Source: Kazachstania africana CBS 2517 (taxonomy: Eukaryota; Ascomycota; Saccharomycetes; Saccharomycetales; Saccharomycetaceae). Taken from it: a stretch of 64,000 bases of DNA. The position numbers and the translations under genes are program-made. Where the stretch lies: assembly GCF_000304475.1 (NCBI RefSeq), contig NC_018949.1:434001-498000 (forward strand). The letters run 5' to 3'. The notes below the pieces were generated by a model. That model had not been told where the DNA came from and made no database searches. It saw nothing but the letters and a program-made list of their open reading frames with translations. Positions 18,467 to 27,570 of this stretch are shown in pieces; the stretch's first letter is position 1, and each line of letters opens with the position of its first letter.

Positions 18467-18887
18467 AGTTTCGATGGTCTCTATATTGTAATCCCAAAAT
18501 TTCAAAGCTCATCGCTCTTTTCATATTGCTTAAATAACAACACAAGTTAAAAAAACAAGATGCCCTAACAGATAAACCACGAATATCCACCACATATTCA
18601 ATAGAACTAGATAGTCTCTGAACCTCTGAATGTTCTATTATTAATCTAAGAATTTTTATACAAAATAACAGCCCCCAGAGGATTCGAACCGACGAATATT
18701 TTTCGCAGTATGGAAGATCTTAGGCTGTAACTCTCGTTTAATAAACAAGTCAAGAAATATAACGGTCTGTCCATCTAGTAATTTCTTTCAGGACACTATA
18801 TAAGACGATTGAAACAGTCGAGAATAGGCTGGTGGTATTTCTCACAATTTTGTAAGTAAGAATTCAACAACTCCTCGAAAGAAAGCA
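18467..18887. other. RAD14/ERG2 divergent promoter region (421 bp)
   Basis: It contains an isolated B-box sequence (18680-18690) and a TATA-like TATATAAG near 18796 about 90 bp before the ERG2 ATG. No protein-coding gene or complete tRNA is seen. Confidence 0.65.
18680..18690 (-). promoter_or_regulatory. Isolated RNA polymerase III B-box
   Basis: On the minus strand GGTTCGAATCC matches the TFIIIC B-box consensus GGTTCGANTCC exactly. The flanking bases pair poorly as a T-stem, and no A-box or full cloverleaf is recognisable upstream, so it is not an intact tRNA. ACAGCC near 18730 could pair with GGCTGT near 18670, hinting at a decayed tRNA. It could be a relic or an extra-TFIIIC site. Confidence 0.5.
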
Positions 18888-19559
18888 ATGAAGTTATTAC
18901 CTGTGTTCCTGTTTCTAGGGCTGTCGTACTACTTTCTTGACAGACTATTCTACACTTGGTTACCAAGAAACTACATTTTTGACCCAGTGACGTTGAATCA
19001 AATTTGCAACAGTGTTATTGCCAAACATAACAGTTCGGACGCTATTGTGGATGTGAGCTCTTTGTTGGTTGACATTAGAACCGAATTGGCCAGTCATTAC
19101 GGACCGGAGTACATCAACGAATATGTTGAAGAAGAGTGGGTGTTCAACAATGCAGGCGGTGCCATGGGTCAAATGATAATTTTACACGCTTCTGTCTCTG
19201 AATATTTGATCTTCTTCGGTACTGCCGTAGGTACAGAAGGTCACACCGGTGTACACTTCGCTGACGACTACTTCACCATTATTCACGGTGAACAAACCGC
19301 TGCACTCCCATTTGCTGTGGAGCCTGAAGTGTACACTCCAGGTACAACGCACCATCTGCCAAAGGGATATGCCAAACAGTACAGTATGCCCAGTGGCTCT
19401 TTCGCTCTTGAACTTGCCCAAGGGTGGATCCCATGTATGCTACCATTCGGATTCCTAGACACGTTCTCAAGCACTCTGGATATTTATACATTGTACAGAA
19501 CCGTCTATTTGACCGGTAGAGACATGATTAAAAATTTGGTACACAACCATAAATTCTGA
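18888..19559 (+). CDS. ERG2: Erg2, sterol C-8 isomerase
   Basis: A 223-residue protein (222 in S. cerevisiae), of the ERG2/sigma-1 receptor family. An N-terminal hydrophobic anchor spans about 4-22 ([19 protein letters not shown]). The ligand-binding cupin-like domain carries [37 protein letters not shown] and [20 protein letters not shown]. It converts fecosterol to episterol in ergosterol synthesis at the ER. Length, start and order (RAD14-ERG2-TOM40) all match YMR201-YMR203. Confidence 0.98.
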   Translation: MKLLPVFLFLGLSYYFLDRLFYTWLPRNYIFDPVTLNQICNSVIAKHNSSDAIVDVSSLLVDIRTELASHYGPEYINEYVEEEWVFNNAGGAMGQMIILHASVSEYLIFFGTAVGTEGHTGVHFADDYFTIIHGEQTAALPFAVEPEVYTPGTTHHLPKGYAKQYSMPSGSFALELAQGWIPCMLPFGFLDTFSSTLDIYTLYRTVYLTGRDMIKNLVHNHKF

Positions 19560-19835
19560 GCAGCAAAACACCGCAACAAATAGGTATAGATATACAATGT
19601 ATGTATTCAATAACATAGGCTTTTAATAGCGTATAGTGGCCTCCAAATGGCTCTGATTGGCTCTGAGCTTCTTGAATTCGATGAGCATTAAATCGCTTAC
19701 AACGACTAGCGTCTAATTGATGGACGAATATTTGATTTTTCAACGGCAGCCAAAAATGACTTGGAAGAATACATATTTGGTAGTACAAGCTTCGAACAGG
19801 AGTGGAGTTGCTTGAACTATCTTAGTCAATTGCTA

Positions 19836-21011
19836 ATGAATTCCACCGCTGCTAATCTAAATAAGCTGCCAACATCTCCAGAGGTAGCTCCAATGACTCC
19901 AGAACAGTCAACAGAATCCTTTTGGTCATCAAATCCCATTTCAAGCTTCTTTATTGATAAATACAGTCAATTAAATGGTCACAAAAGATCTTTAGAGTTG
20001 ACCAATCCAGGGACAGTCGAAAATTTGAATAAAGAAGTTTCTCGTGATGTCTTCTTATCCCAATATTTCTTTACTGGTTTGAGAGCTGATTTGAATAAAG
20101 CATTCTCATTAAATCCAGCTTTTCAAACTTCTCATACTTTCTCTGTGGGTTCAACCACTTTGCCAAGTTATGCCTTCTCTGCTTTGTTTGCTGATGATAA
20201 TTTGTTTTTGCAAGGTAATTTAGATAACGACTTCTCATTATCTGGTAGATTAAACTATGGTTGGAATAAAAACAATATTTCCAAATTAAACTTACAAATC
20301 GCTGAAGGTCAACCATCAATGTGTCAATTGGAACAAGATTACCAAGGTCCAGATTTTTCCATAAATTTAAAGACTTTAAATCCATCTTTCAATATTTTAG
20401 CCAATAAAAATACTGTAGATTTCAATGGTGTAGCGGTAGGATCCATTTTACAAAGTATCTCACCACAATTATCTCTTGGTTTGGAAGTTTTATACTCAAA
20501 ACCACAAGCAAGCGCGCCAGCTGATGCAGGTGTTTCATATTTGACTCGTTACGTCTCAAAGAAACAAGACTGGATCTTTTCTGGTCAATTACAAGCCAAT
20601 GGTGCCTTAGTAGCCTCTTTCTGGAGAAAAATCTCTCCAAATGTCGAAGCTGGTATTGAAACAAACTTACAAGCAGGTATGGTTCCAATCACTGATCCTT
20701 TAGTTGGAACCCCTATCGGTGTTCAACCAACCATTGAAGGTTCTACTACCATTGGTGCAAAATACGAATATAGACAATCTGTATACCGTGGTACTATCGA
20801 CTCCAATGGTAAGATCGCATGTTTCCTAGAAAGAAAAGTTTTGCCAACTCTTTCCATTTTATTCTGTGGTGAAATCGATCATTTCAAGAATGAAAATAAA
20901 CTTGGTTGTGGTTTACAATTTGAAACAGCAGGTAATCAAGAATTATTAATGATGCAACAAGGTTTAGATGCTGATGGTAACCCATTACAAGGTCCTCCCA
21001 TTGTTGATTGA
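19836..21011 (+). CDS. TOM40: Tom40, mitochondrial outer-membrane import channel
   Basis: The ATG at 19836 gives 391 residues (387 in S. cerevisiae). The frame is open back to 19761 without an ATG and that part is not conserved. The beta-barrel family blocks are clear: NPISSFFIDKYSQLNGHKRS, NPGTVENLNKEVSRDVFLSQ, YFFTGLRADLNKAFSLNPAF and the C-terminal FCGEIDHFKNENKLGCGLQF. The protein forms the general import pore of the TOM complex. It lies downstream of ERG2 on the same strand and is convergent with INP1. Base composition is typical of a well-expressed gene. Confidence 0.98.
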   Translation: MNSTAANLNKLPTSPEVAPMTPEQSTESFWSSNPISSFFIDKYSQLNGHKRSLELTNPGTVENLNKEVSRDVFLSQYFFTGLRADLNKAFSLNPAFQTSHTFSVGSTTLPSYAFSALFADDNLFLQGNLDNDFSLSGRLNYGWNKNNISKLNLQIAEGQPSMCQLEQDYQGPDFSINLKTLNPSFNILANKNTVDFNGVAVGSILQSISPQLSLGLEVLYSKPQASAPADAGVSYLTRYVSKKQDWIFSGQLQANGALVASFWRKISPNVEAGIETNLQAGMVPITDPLVGTPIGVQPTIEGSTTIGAKYEYRQSVYRGTIDSNGKIACFLERKVLPTLSILFCGEIDHFKNENKLGCGLQFETAGNQELLMMQQGLDADGNPLQGPPIVD

Positions 21012-21153
21012 GTGACTTAATTCAACATTAACTTCCCACTCTTTCTACCAACTCTTCTTGTCTATATTATATTTGTGCTTTTCTTTTCAAATAGAGAAAA
21101 TTTTTACTTATAATTGAATATGCAAATACTAATTTATTTATATATATAAATAG

Positions 21154-22035
21154 TTATAACTTCAAATCTTTAAATGAAACCAACGTTTCATAATCTGATA
21201 ATACTGATATTGACCTTCTGGCAATTTGTTTCTCTTGGAAAGTGGGAATATATAAACTTGCGCGTTTTCTTACGTTGATTTCATGCTGTTTTGCCACTAG
21301 CGCATGCCATGACGGTATGACTTTATTAATAGCTCTCTTGAATGCTTCATTAATTATGGTTTCGTGGTCTTGTTGTTCAGAAACAGCACCACTATTAGGA
21401 ACGGCATTCAATTCATCCTCTAACAAATAATTCAATTCGTCATCATCTTTTTCTTCTTCTTCTTCCTTGCCACTAGCACCATTCTGGCCCTCCTCATTTG
21501 AAATTGAAGATCCCAAAATTGTAGTTTTTACATCTGTTACAGCCGAATTTACAAATTCACAGATCCTAGAGACTACGTTCTCAAAATCACGTCCAACTTC
21601 CCTTAAATAACTATTCTTTTTACCACATTTATCTATGTTAAGAAATTCTATCTCCCATATTCTATCAGGATTGAAGAAGAACATGAGATACTTGAACTTT
21701 CTAGAATCAGGCTTTGATATTTTTAATTTGGGTAGCAATGGATGGATGACGTTGTTACTTCTCCCAATTGACATGAATTTAGAGCATGAACTCTTCGTCC
21801 TTATTTCATATATCTCGATAGGACCCCTACACAGCAGAGATTTTGAATTCTGGTTCAAAAGAAGACTGGTAACTTTAACATTGTCGTACTTGAATAGTGT
21901 GTTTTTTTGAGCTGAAGACCTCTTAAGATTGGGGTTTTTATGAGACAACTTCAAGGAATTCCTAATACTTTGTAATTTTGTACTCTTCGTTGGCGTGCTA
22001 TCAACACTCATCGGCCTGTTGTTCGCATCTCTCAT
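21154..22035 (-). CDS. INP1: Inp1, peroxisome inheritance/retention factor (short form)
   Basis: A 293-residue protein, clearly shorter than S. cerevisiae Inp1 (about 420). The middle part is recognisable (LLCRGPIEIYEIRTKSSCSK, FKYLMFFFNPDRIWEIEFLN), which fits the PH-like fold of Inp1. An acidic run (GKEEEEEKDDDELNYLLEDE) follows and the C-terminus is basic. In S. cerevisiae Inp1 tethers peroxisomes to the mother-cell cortex by binding Pex3 and PI(4,5)P2. Identification rests on this middle domain and on its place between TOM40 and PFK2 (YMR203-YMR205). There is no frameshift, so the short length looks genuine. It is convergent with TOM40. Confidence 0.85.
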   Translation of the reverse strand: MRDANNRPMSVDSTPTKSTKLQSIRNSLKLSHKNPNLKRSSAQKNTLFKYDNVKVTSLLLNQNSKSLLCRGPIEIYEIRTKSSCSKFMSIGRSNNVIHPLLPKLKISKPDSRKFKYLMFFFNPDRIWEIEFLNIDKCGKKNSYLREVGRDFENVVSRICEFVNSAVTDVKTTILGSSISNEEGQNGASGKEEEEEKDDDELNYLLEDELNAVPNSGAVSEQQDHETIINEAFKRAINKVIPSWHALVAKQHEINVRKRASLYIPTFQEKQIARRSISVLSDYETLVSFKDLKL

Positions 22036-22382
22036 CTTAACATACTTTGTTTATTGACAGTATACTTCAAAATTTAATCTCGGAACCATTCTCGCCTTAC
22101 TATATAAAATGTCAACAAGAATGATAAAACGACAGTAAATAATAATAAATAAATAAATATATTTATCATGATAAGTCTTTTTAAATTCAATAAATTATCA
22201 AAGAATCGTCTATATCACATATTCCAATATACATAAAGATTGTTTTTTAACATATTATAAACAAAAATTAAAACATTAAAAAAAATAAATGCTAACCATT
22301 AAACCTAATATATCGTTGTACCTTGACCAAAATGTTCAAAAGGACGTTAATTTCAACATTTTGGACGATATATTTCTATCAC
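22036..22382. other. INP1 upstream / PFK2 downstream spacer (347 bp)
   Basis: Strongly A/T-rich with runs of TAAATAAATA near 22145-22165. It serves as INP1 promoter and PFK2 3' region. No gene, and no exact match to the 11-bp ARS consensus, was seen. Confidence 0.6.
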
Positions 22383-25280
22383 TTAATCAACTCTCTTTCT
22401 ACCGACTAAATGGTCAGCAATAGCTCTGATTTGTTCCCAGTGAATAACCTTTGGCATTCTCTTAGAAATTTCTGTTTCGTAATCATAAAGTTGTCTGATA
22501 CTAGTGTATACGACGTGAGAACCTTTGACACCTAAGACAGCAGCAGTACCAGAGACAGCCTTGTCGTCAGCAGTGAAGTCATCGTTAGCTTCACGAGCAG
22601 ATCTGATGGTGTCTTGTTGGTTTTCAATGAAATCAACAGCTCTTATAGCAAATCTAGTGGCTCTAGTTCTATCAATTGGAGATGGTAAGCCACCTTGTTG
22701 GACATGACCTGGGTAGGCTGCTTTAGCATCGAATTGGCCCTTGGCTTCGGCAGTGATAACTCTGGCTAAATCTTCAGCAGTTAGAGCGTTAGAAGCGTTT
22801 GTGCTCTTTAAGATTAATTTTCCAAAACCATTTCTACCTTCAGATCTGTCAAAGGCTTCAGCTAAGTTTTCAATATCTTGTGATAATTGTTCTAAAGAAA
22901 TACCTTCTTCTGGAACATATGAAGCATGAGCACCAACGACTAAAGAAGCACATGTGGCTAAGTAACCAGAGTTACCACCTTGAACGTCAACAACGAAGGC
23001 TCTTCCTCTGGTGGAAGCTGCGGATTGTTTGACGACGTCACAGTATTCCATTAAAGCGTTTAATGCAGTGTCACTACCTAAGGAGTATTCAGTACCTGGA
23101 ACGTTGTTGGATAAAGTGGCTGGAATTAAAACCATTGGGATTCTGAAAGCTGGATAACTGTCTCTGGCTCTTTCTAATTGATGTAAAGATTCAAAGGCTT
23201 CAAAACCACCGACAATGACTAAACCATCGAATTGGTATTTTTGGAAGTAGTAAGCAATCATACCCATATCAGCATCCTTTGGAGTGGCTCTGTTAGTTCC
23301 TAACTCAGAACCACCACGAGATTGCCAGCCAATCATGTCTTCCCATTTCAAGGATCTCACACTTTCGTGTCTGGCTAAACCGGACCAACCGTTGTAAATG
23401 GCATATGGCTTGTGACCTTGAGACATACAGTAAGTAGCCATGGAGTAGACAGCAGAGTTGATACCACCTGCTGGGGCACCAACATTGACAATAGCAATCT
23501 TTAATCTCTTGTCAGCTGGTAAGAGAGCTTCATTGTGGTCAGCTGAGTTAATGGCCATGAAGTTGTTTAGATGTTCAACAAATTCAGTGTCTCTTAAAGA
23601 CATGGCTTTCTTGAAATCCTTAGCTTGAATAGCCTCAGCAACAGATTTGGTTAATCTGACAGATTCAACTAATGGTTTTCTGACAATCTTATTTTCATTG
23701 ATAGCAATTAATGGAGATGGGGTATCTGGGTTAGATTCTAAGACAGCGTTAACAGCTTCAACACCTTGTAAAGTGGCTAACATACGGTCGTAAGCGACAG
23801 CGGTACCACCTCTTTGAACGTGACCTAGGGTGGTGATTCTGGTGTCTAAACCTAATCTATCGACTAAGACCTTGTGGACATCTGCTGGAGAGATTGGGGT
23901 TAAGTCAGCAGAGATAGCACCTTCAGCGACAATGACGATGGTGGTTCTCTTACCTCTAGCTCTGTGCTTAGCGACGATGTCACACATTTGATCTTGCCAT
24001 TCGCTAGAAGTAGCTGGCTTTTCTGGAATGAAGATGTAATCAGCAGAAGTGGCAATACCAGCTAATAAAGCTAACCAACCACAGTTTCTACCCATAACTT
24101 CGACGACGAAAGCTCTTGAATGGGAGTTGGCAGTAGCTTCGACGTAATCGATGGCGGTACAGATTCTGTCTAAGGCGGAGTAAGCACCAATGGTAGCATC
24201 AGTGGTAGACATATCATTATCAATAGAACCAACAGTACCACAGATGTTTAAGTGTTGGTATCTTTGGAATTGTTCTTGAGATATTCTGTTTGTGTCGACT
24301 AATTCTTTGATTAAAGATGGCCATTCAGATCTGAAAAGATCAGCACCGGTTAAAGAACCGTCACCACCACAGACAATTAAAGCATCAACACCGGCTTCGA
24401 TAAGATGTTGGGCTCCCAATAATCTACCTTCTCTTTGTCTGAATTCTAGACATCTGGCAGTACCGATGTTGGTACCACCTTCAGTGGACCAACCTCTGAC
24501 GTCTTCCCAGGAAACTTCCTTGATGTATTCTGGACCACCTTTAACTAAACCTTCGTATCCTTCCATGACGACGAAGGAACGACAGCCCTTGAAAAGAGTA
24601 GAACGGACGATAGCTCTGACATTGGAGTTCATACCTTGAGCATCACCACCAGAGGTCATGACGGCGATAGACTTTTTACCAGCAGTGGTAGTTTTGTTTG
24701 GTAATGAAGGATAAGCGTCAGTGGTCTTCATACGGTATGATAGATCAGTGAAAGAGTGGTTCTTTGATAAGGAACCATCAGTGTTTGTGCTGGAGACAGA
24801 AACTGGAGAGTTTGAGGACTTGGTTGGTTTTATACTGACAGCGTTCTTAGTGGAAGTGACACCGATAATGTTACCTAATGGGTCAATAGTGTATAGTTCC
24901 ATTGGGTTTATGGATGATGGGTAAGATTGGGAAGGATATTCTAAAGTGGATAAAGCGTCTTGTAAAGAAAAGATGTCGCTTGTGTTGAAGACTAAAGTTT
25001 GAGAGACTTGAGATCTCCAGTCCTTAGTCTTGGTGACAGATTCTAATTGTTTAATTTGTTCTTCGACAGCAGATTGTTTTGCTGCATCTACAGAGAGACT
25101 AACTTTAATGGAGATGATACCATTGGAAAGGATTGCTGCTTCTTTGTTTGAGAACTCTGCTAATTGTTCTAGCTCTAAAAATCTAGTGTAAAATTCGACT
25201 GTCTTTTCGAAAGAGTCGTTTGAATAAGCAGTCACGGTACAATAAGAAGTACCATTAACTAATGGAGTGTTAATAGTCAT
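22383..25280 (-). CDS. PFK2: Pfk2, phosphofructokinase beta subunit
   Basis: A 965-residue protein (959 in S. cerevisiae). An N-terminal glyoxalase-like domain at about 1-150 is followed by two tandem PFK domains. The N-terminal one starts near 200 (IAVMTSGGDAQGMNSNVRAI) with ATP-site GGDGSLTGA and catalytic GSIDNDMSTTDATIGAY; the C-terminal one starts near 590 (KIAIVNVGAPAGGINSAVYS) and is allosteric in fungal enzymes. Pfk1 and Pfk2 form an octamer that phosphorylates fructose 6-phosphate. Heavy use of preferred yeast codons marks high expression. The 1.3-kb upstream region carries Rap1-, Gcr1- and E-box-like sites. Position between INP1 and YMR206W identifies the beta rather than the alpha subunit. 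Confidence 0.97.
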   Translation of the reverse strand: MTINTPLVNGTSYCTVTAYSNDSFEKTVEFYTRFLELEQLAEFSNKEAAILSNGIISIKVSLSVDAAKQSAVEEQIKQLESVTKTKDWRSQVSQTLVFNTSDIFSLQDALSTLEYPSQSYPSSINPMELYTIDPLGNIIGVTSTKNAVSIKPTKSSNSPVSVSSTNTDGSLSKNHSFTDLSYRMKTTDAYPSLPNKTTTAGKKSIAVMTSGGDAQGMNSNVRAIVRSTLFKGCRSFVVMEGYEGLVKGGPEYIKEVSWEDVRGWSTEGGTNIGTARCLEFRQREGRLLGAQHLIEAGVDALIVCGGDGSLTGADLFRSEWPSLIKELVDTNRISQEQFQRYQHLNICGTVGSIDNDMSTTDATIGAYSALDRICTAIDYVEATANSHSRAFVVEVMGRNCGWLALLAGIATSADYIFIPEKPATSSEWQDQMCDIVAKHRARGKRTTIVIVAEGAISADLTPISPADVHKVLVDRLGLDTRITTLGHVQRGGTAVAYDRMLATLQGVEAVNAVLESNPDTPSPLIAINENKIVRKPLVESVRLTKSVAEAIQAKDFKKAMSLRDTEFVEHLNNFMAINSADHNEALLPADKRLKIAIVNVGAPAGGINSAVYSMATYCMSQGHKPYAIYNGWSGLARHESVRSLKWEDMIGWQSRGGSELGTNRATPKDADMGMIAYYFQKYQFDGLVIVGGFEAFESLHQLERARDSYPAFRIPMVLIPATLSNNVPGTEYSLGSDTALNALMEYCDVVKQSAASTRGRAFVVDVQGGNSGYLATCASLVVGAHASYVPEEGISLEQLSQDIENLAEAFDRSEGRNGFGKLILKSTNASNALTAEDLARVITAEAKGQFDAKAAYPGHVQQGGLPSPIDRTRATRFAIRAVDFIENQQDTIRSAREANDDFTADDKAVSGTAAVLGVKGSHVVYTSIRQLYDYETEISKRMPKVIHWEQIRAIADHLVGRKRVD

Positions 25281-25590
25281 TATTGCTTTGACAGTGGTAA
25301 AATTGTATTCTATGGAAGGTAAGCAAGTATAAAAAATGAAAGATTGAAAAAGATATAAGCAAGAGTGTTAGTTTTTATTTAATTCGAAAAGAGGAAAAAG
25401 AAAAATTTTCAGATGTGATGATGAGAGTGAGATAGAAGACGGAAAAAAAAAAAAGAATGCAACAAGAGCCAGTCTGTATATCTTGGAATTAATCAGGATC
25501 AATGTACCGGGAGTTCCTTTCATCTCATCGAGAATTAAAAAAAAAAAAAAAAATAGCCTCGAGACAGTTGATGAACGAACAATATATAAC

Positions 25591-25608
25591 GGTTCCTACG
25601 AAGGAACC
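25591..25608. repeat. GGTTCCT/AGGAACC inverted repeat
   Basis: Perfect 7-bp arms (25591-25597 and 25602-25608) around ACGA, about 310 bp upstream of the PFK2 ATG. A dimeric factor site is possible; none is identified. Confidence 0.8.
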
Positions 25609-25848
25609 GCAGTGCTCGACGGAGGGAAATCCAAAAAAAGATAGATAATAACAAAAAAATAACAGAAGAGTATTCCACGGCGTTCTCTGAGACATGCATC
25701 ACACTTAAACTGGAGGGAGAGAAATTTTATTTCACCACCTGTTACCCGTCAAAGACGGTTCAATTTTTTTTTGAAACCGATTTTTTTGCTTCATTGCACG
25801 TGAGTGGGTAACTCTTCTACGAACCTACAAGGTATGGGTTTCTCTTGT

Positions 25849-25897
25849 CTTCCACTTTTTTTTGTTTTTCTTGTTACAAAACAAAAAAAAGTGGAAG
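25849..25897. repeat. Perfect 20-bp inverted repeat with 9-nt loop
   Basis: Left arm 25849-25868 starts CTTCCAC and continues in T-rich sequence; right arm 25878-25897 is its exact reverse complement, ending GTGGAAG. Each arm end carries a CTTCC Gcr1-type box. It could extrude as a cruciform or form a stable RNA hairpin. Confidence 0.9.
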
Positions 25898-26615
25898 CCC
25901 TTCGTGTGTTCCGATTGATATGCCCTGTGGTATTTTCATTTTCCACATTTTGGGTATCGCCCGCGCACGTGATCCTCCCACGTGATAGGACACCACCTAA
26001 TACATTTTTTTCAAAGTTGTTCCGGAAAATCTTATTCTCTATCGCTAAGGGTCCTTCCCTTTCATAGAAATAAACGGTGCAGATTCACCCGAATCTACAC
26101 GAAATGATATCGTTCTTCTTTCAGCACTCGCTGCGCTTATATCATATACAGGGGGGTCTCAACTAGCCTCTCGTAACCTTGTATTTCAGTCTCTGGGCCT
26201 CTCTCCTATCCAATCACAGTTACGTTCGGCACAGCCCTTTGATCACGTGACTTCTCTTCCACTTTTAAGCGTCAGTACATATTGAACCTCTTCTCTTCCA
26301 TCTCCCTGGCACATGATGGCCCTTTACTGTTGAATCATGCCTAAAATAAAGTCTGGATCCACTAACAGGCCCAAGTGGTAACTAATCCTTTCAAGAAGGT
26401 TACCCCGGATTTTTTTTATGTCTTGAAGCCAAAATATACGTAATGTGCGGGCGACTATGGGTATCCCAGTATCAAGAGATGAGATGATCAACCAATTTTA
26501 TTAAACTTTAAAAACTTTCCTTGTATATAACTCTCAAAACTTCTTATATCTTCAAAACTTATTAGGTCCCACACATCCTATCATATTGAGTAGTGGCTTA
26601 CTCAATAATGCAATA

Positions 26616-27407
26616 ATGTCCGTTAAACAGTATACCAATGATACCAGTAATGGGACATTACACAACCACCGTCATGGTCACCGCCCAATGTCCGCTCGTC
26701 TCACAATCCATTATCGTGAAAGAACTAATAATGATAATAATAATGTGAGAACATCGTCTTCTGCATCTTCTTTCTCTTCATATTCTTCCTTCTCATCATC
26801 CTCCTCCGGTTCCATCTCTTCCCAGGAATTATTCAACGCTGACCGTGAGTCAAATGCCAAGTCCCAACCTTTCAAAGTGGTCAAAACAGTACTTAATATA
26901 AGTCCCTCGCAATATAATAGTGATGAAAATAATAACACTGACACTTATAACGATAATGGCTCTACTATTATGCTCATAAATAACCCTCAGGATTATAAAT
27001 ACCAAGAAAATAAATCAAGATCACCTTCCCCATTTAAAGTACATGACGGTAATAAAAATAATGATAGCGATAATAGTGACGATTCTTTGAATCTTCTAGA
27101 CCTATATCAATGCATTTCAACCAAACAACCGCATCTGGAAAATTCACAGTTTATTGCGAGACGATTTAGTGCTCCACATATTCCCGTAGCAAAGTCTCAA
27201 CAACATCAAAATAATGAAGTCCAACGTGTAGCTACTTTTGCTGCAGATGAAGACGAAAGCATTGCATATATTCCCAGAGTTCGTATACCCCATAGTCAAC
27301 AGAACCAGTTCTACGACCTAGATTTAAATTGTCCCTGTAATAGACATCATCATAGAAGAAACTCAATTGCTGTAAAATTTAATAAAGCACTGTACAAAAA
27401 ATATTAA
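26616..27407 (+). CDS. YMR206W: YMR206W/YNR014W family protein of unknown function
   Basis: The ATG at 26616 gives 263 residues; the frame upstream has no earlier ATG. Most of the protein is low-complexity, with Ser runs at about 45-70 and Asn/Asp-rich stretches. Two blocks look ordered and conserved: FIARRFSAPHIPVAKS, whose RRFSAPH resembles a basophilic kinase (PKA or 14-3-3) site, and a late PCNRHHHRRNSIAVKFNKAL with a second RRNS site. S. cerevisiae YMR206W and its paralogue YNR014W are uncharacterised. The call depends mainly on position between PFK2 and the HFA1 locus (YMR205C-YMR207C). It shares a long upstream region with PFK2. Confidence 0.65.
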   Translation: MSVKQYTNDTSNGTLHNHRHGHRPMSARLTIHYRERTNNDNNNVRTSSSASSFSSYSSFSSSSSGSISSQELFNADRESNAKSQPFKVVKTVLNISPSQYNSDENNNTDTYNDNGSTIMLINNPQDYKYQENKSRSPSPFKVHDGNKNNDSDNSDDSLNLLDLYQCISTKQPHLENSQFIARRFSAPHIPVAKSQQHQNNEVQRVATFAADEDESIAYIPRVRIPHSQQNQFYDLDLNCPCNRHHHRRNSIAVKFNKALYKKY

Positions 27408-27570
27408 TTCAAGCCATCATTGCACATAAATAAATAAAATAAATATCTATATATACATTGACCATACATTTAAATGAATTCTGTATTCTGTTGAAATACG
27501 TATTCATTAAAAATTAACATCTTTTATAATTCGTGTTGTATAATATGTACATATAATAAAAGCTATGCCG

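Larger units (their letters stand above)
25281..26615. promoter_or_regulatory. Long PFK2/YMR206W divergent regulatory region (1.3 kb)
   Basis: The largest intergenic region of the window. It holds a 17-A tract (25537-25553), a 7-bp-arm inverted repeat (25591-25608), a Rap1-like site (reverse of 25831-25840) followed by CTTCC Gcr1-type boxes, a perfect 20-bp-arm inverted repeat (25849-25897) and four CACGTG E-boxes (25797, 25966, 25979, 26244). This is what one expects of a strong glycolytic promoter, but more elaborate. The short frames inside look non-coding. Confidence 0.75.

Noticed and set aside
19761..19835. A 25-codon open extension upstream of TOM40 starting with TTG
   Set aside because: It lacks an ATG and is not like known Tom40 N-termini; the ATG at 19836 gives the family length.
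22036..22382. A/T-rich spacer as a replication origin
   Set aside because: No exact 11-bp ARS consensus was found by eye; A/T richness alone is not evidence.
26241..26250. ATCACGTGA as a possible centromere CDEI
   Set aside because: No A/T-rich CDEII of suitable length and no CCGAA-containing CDEIII follow; it fits a bHLH factor site instead.
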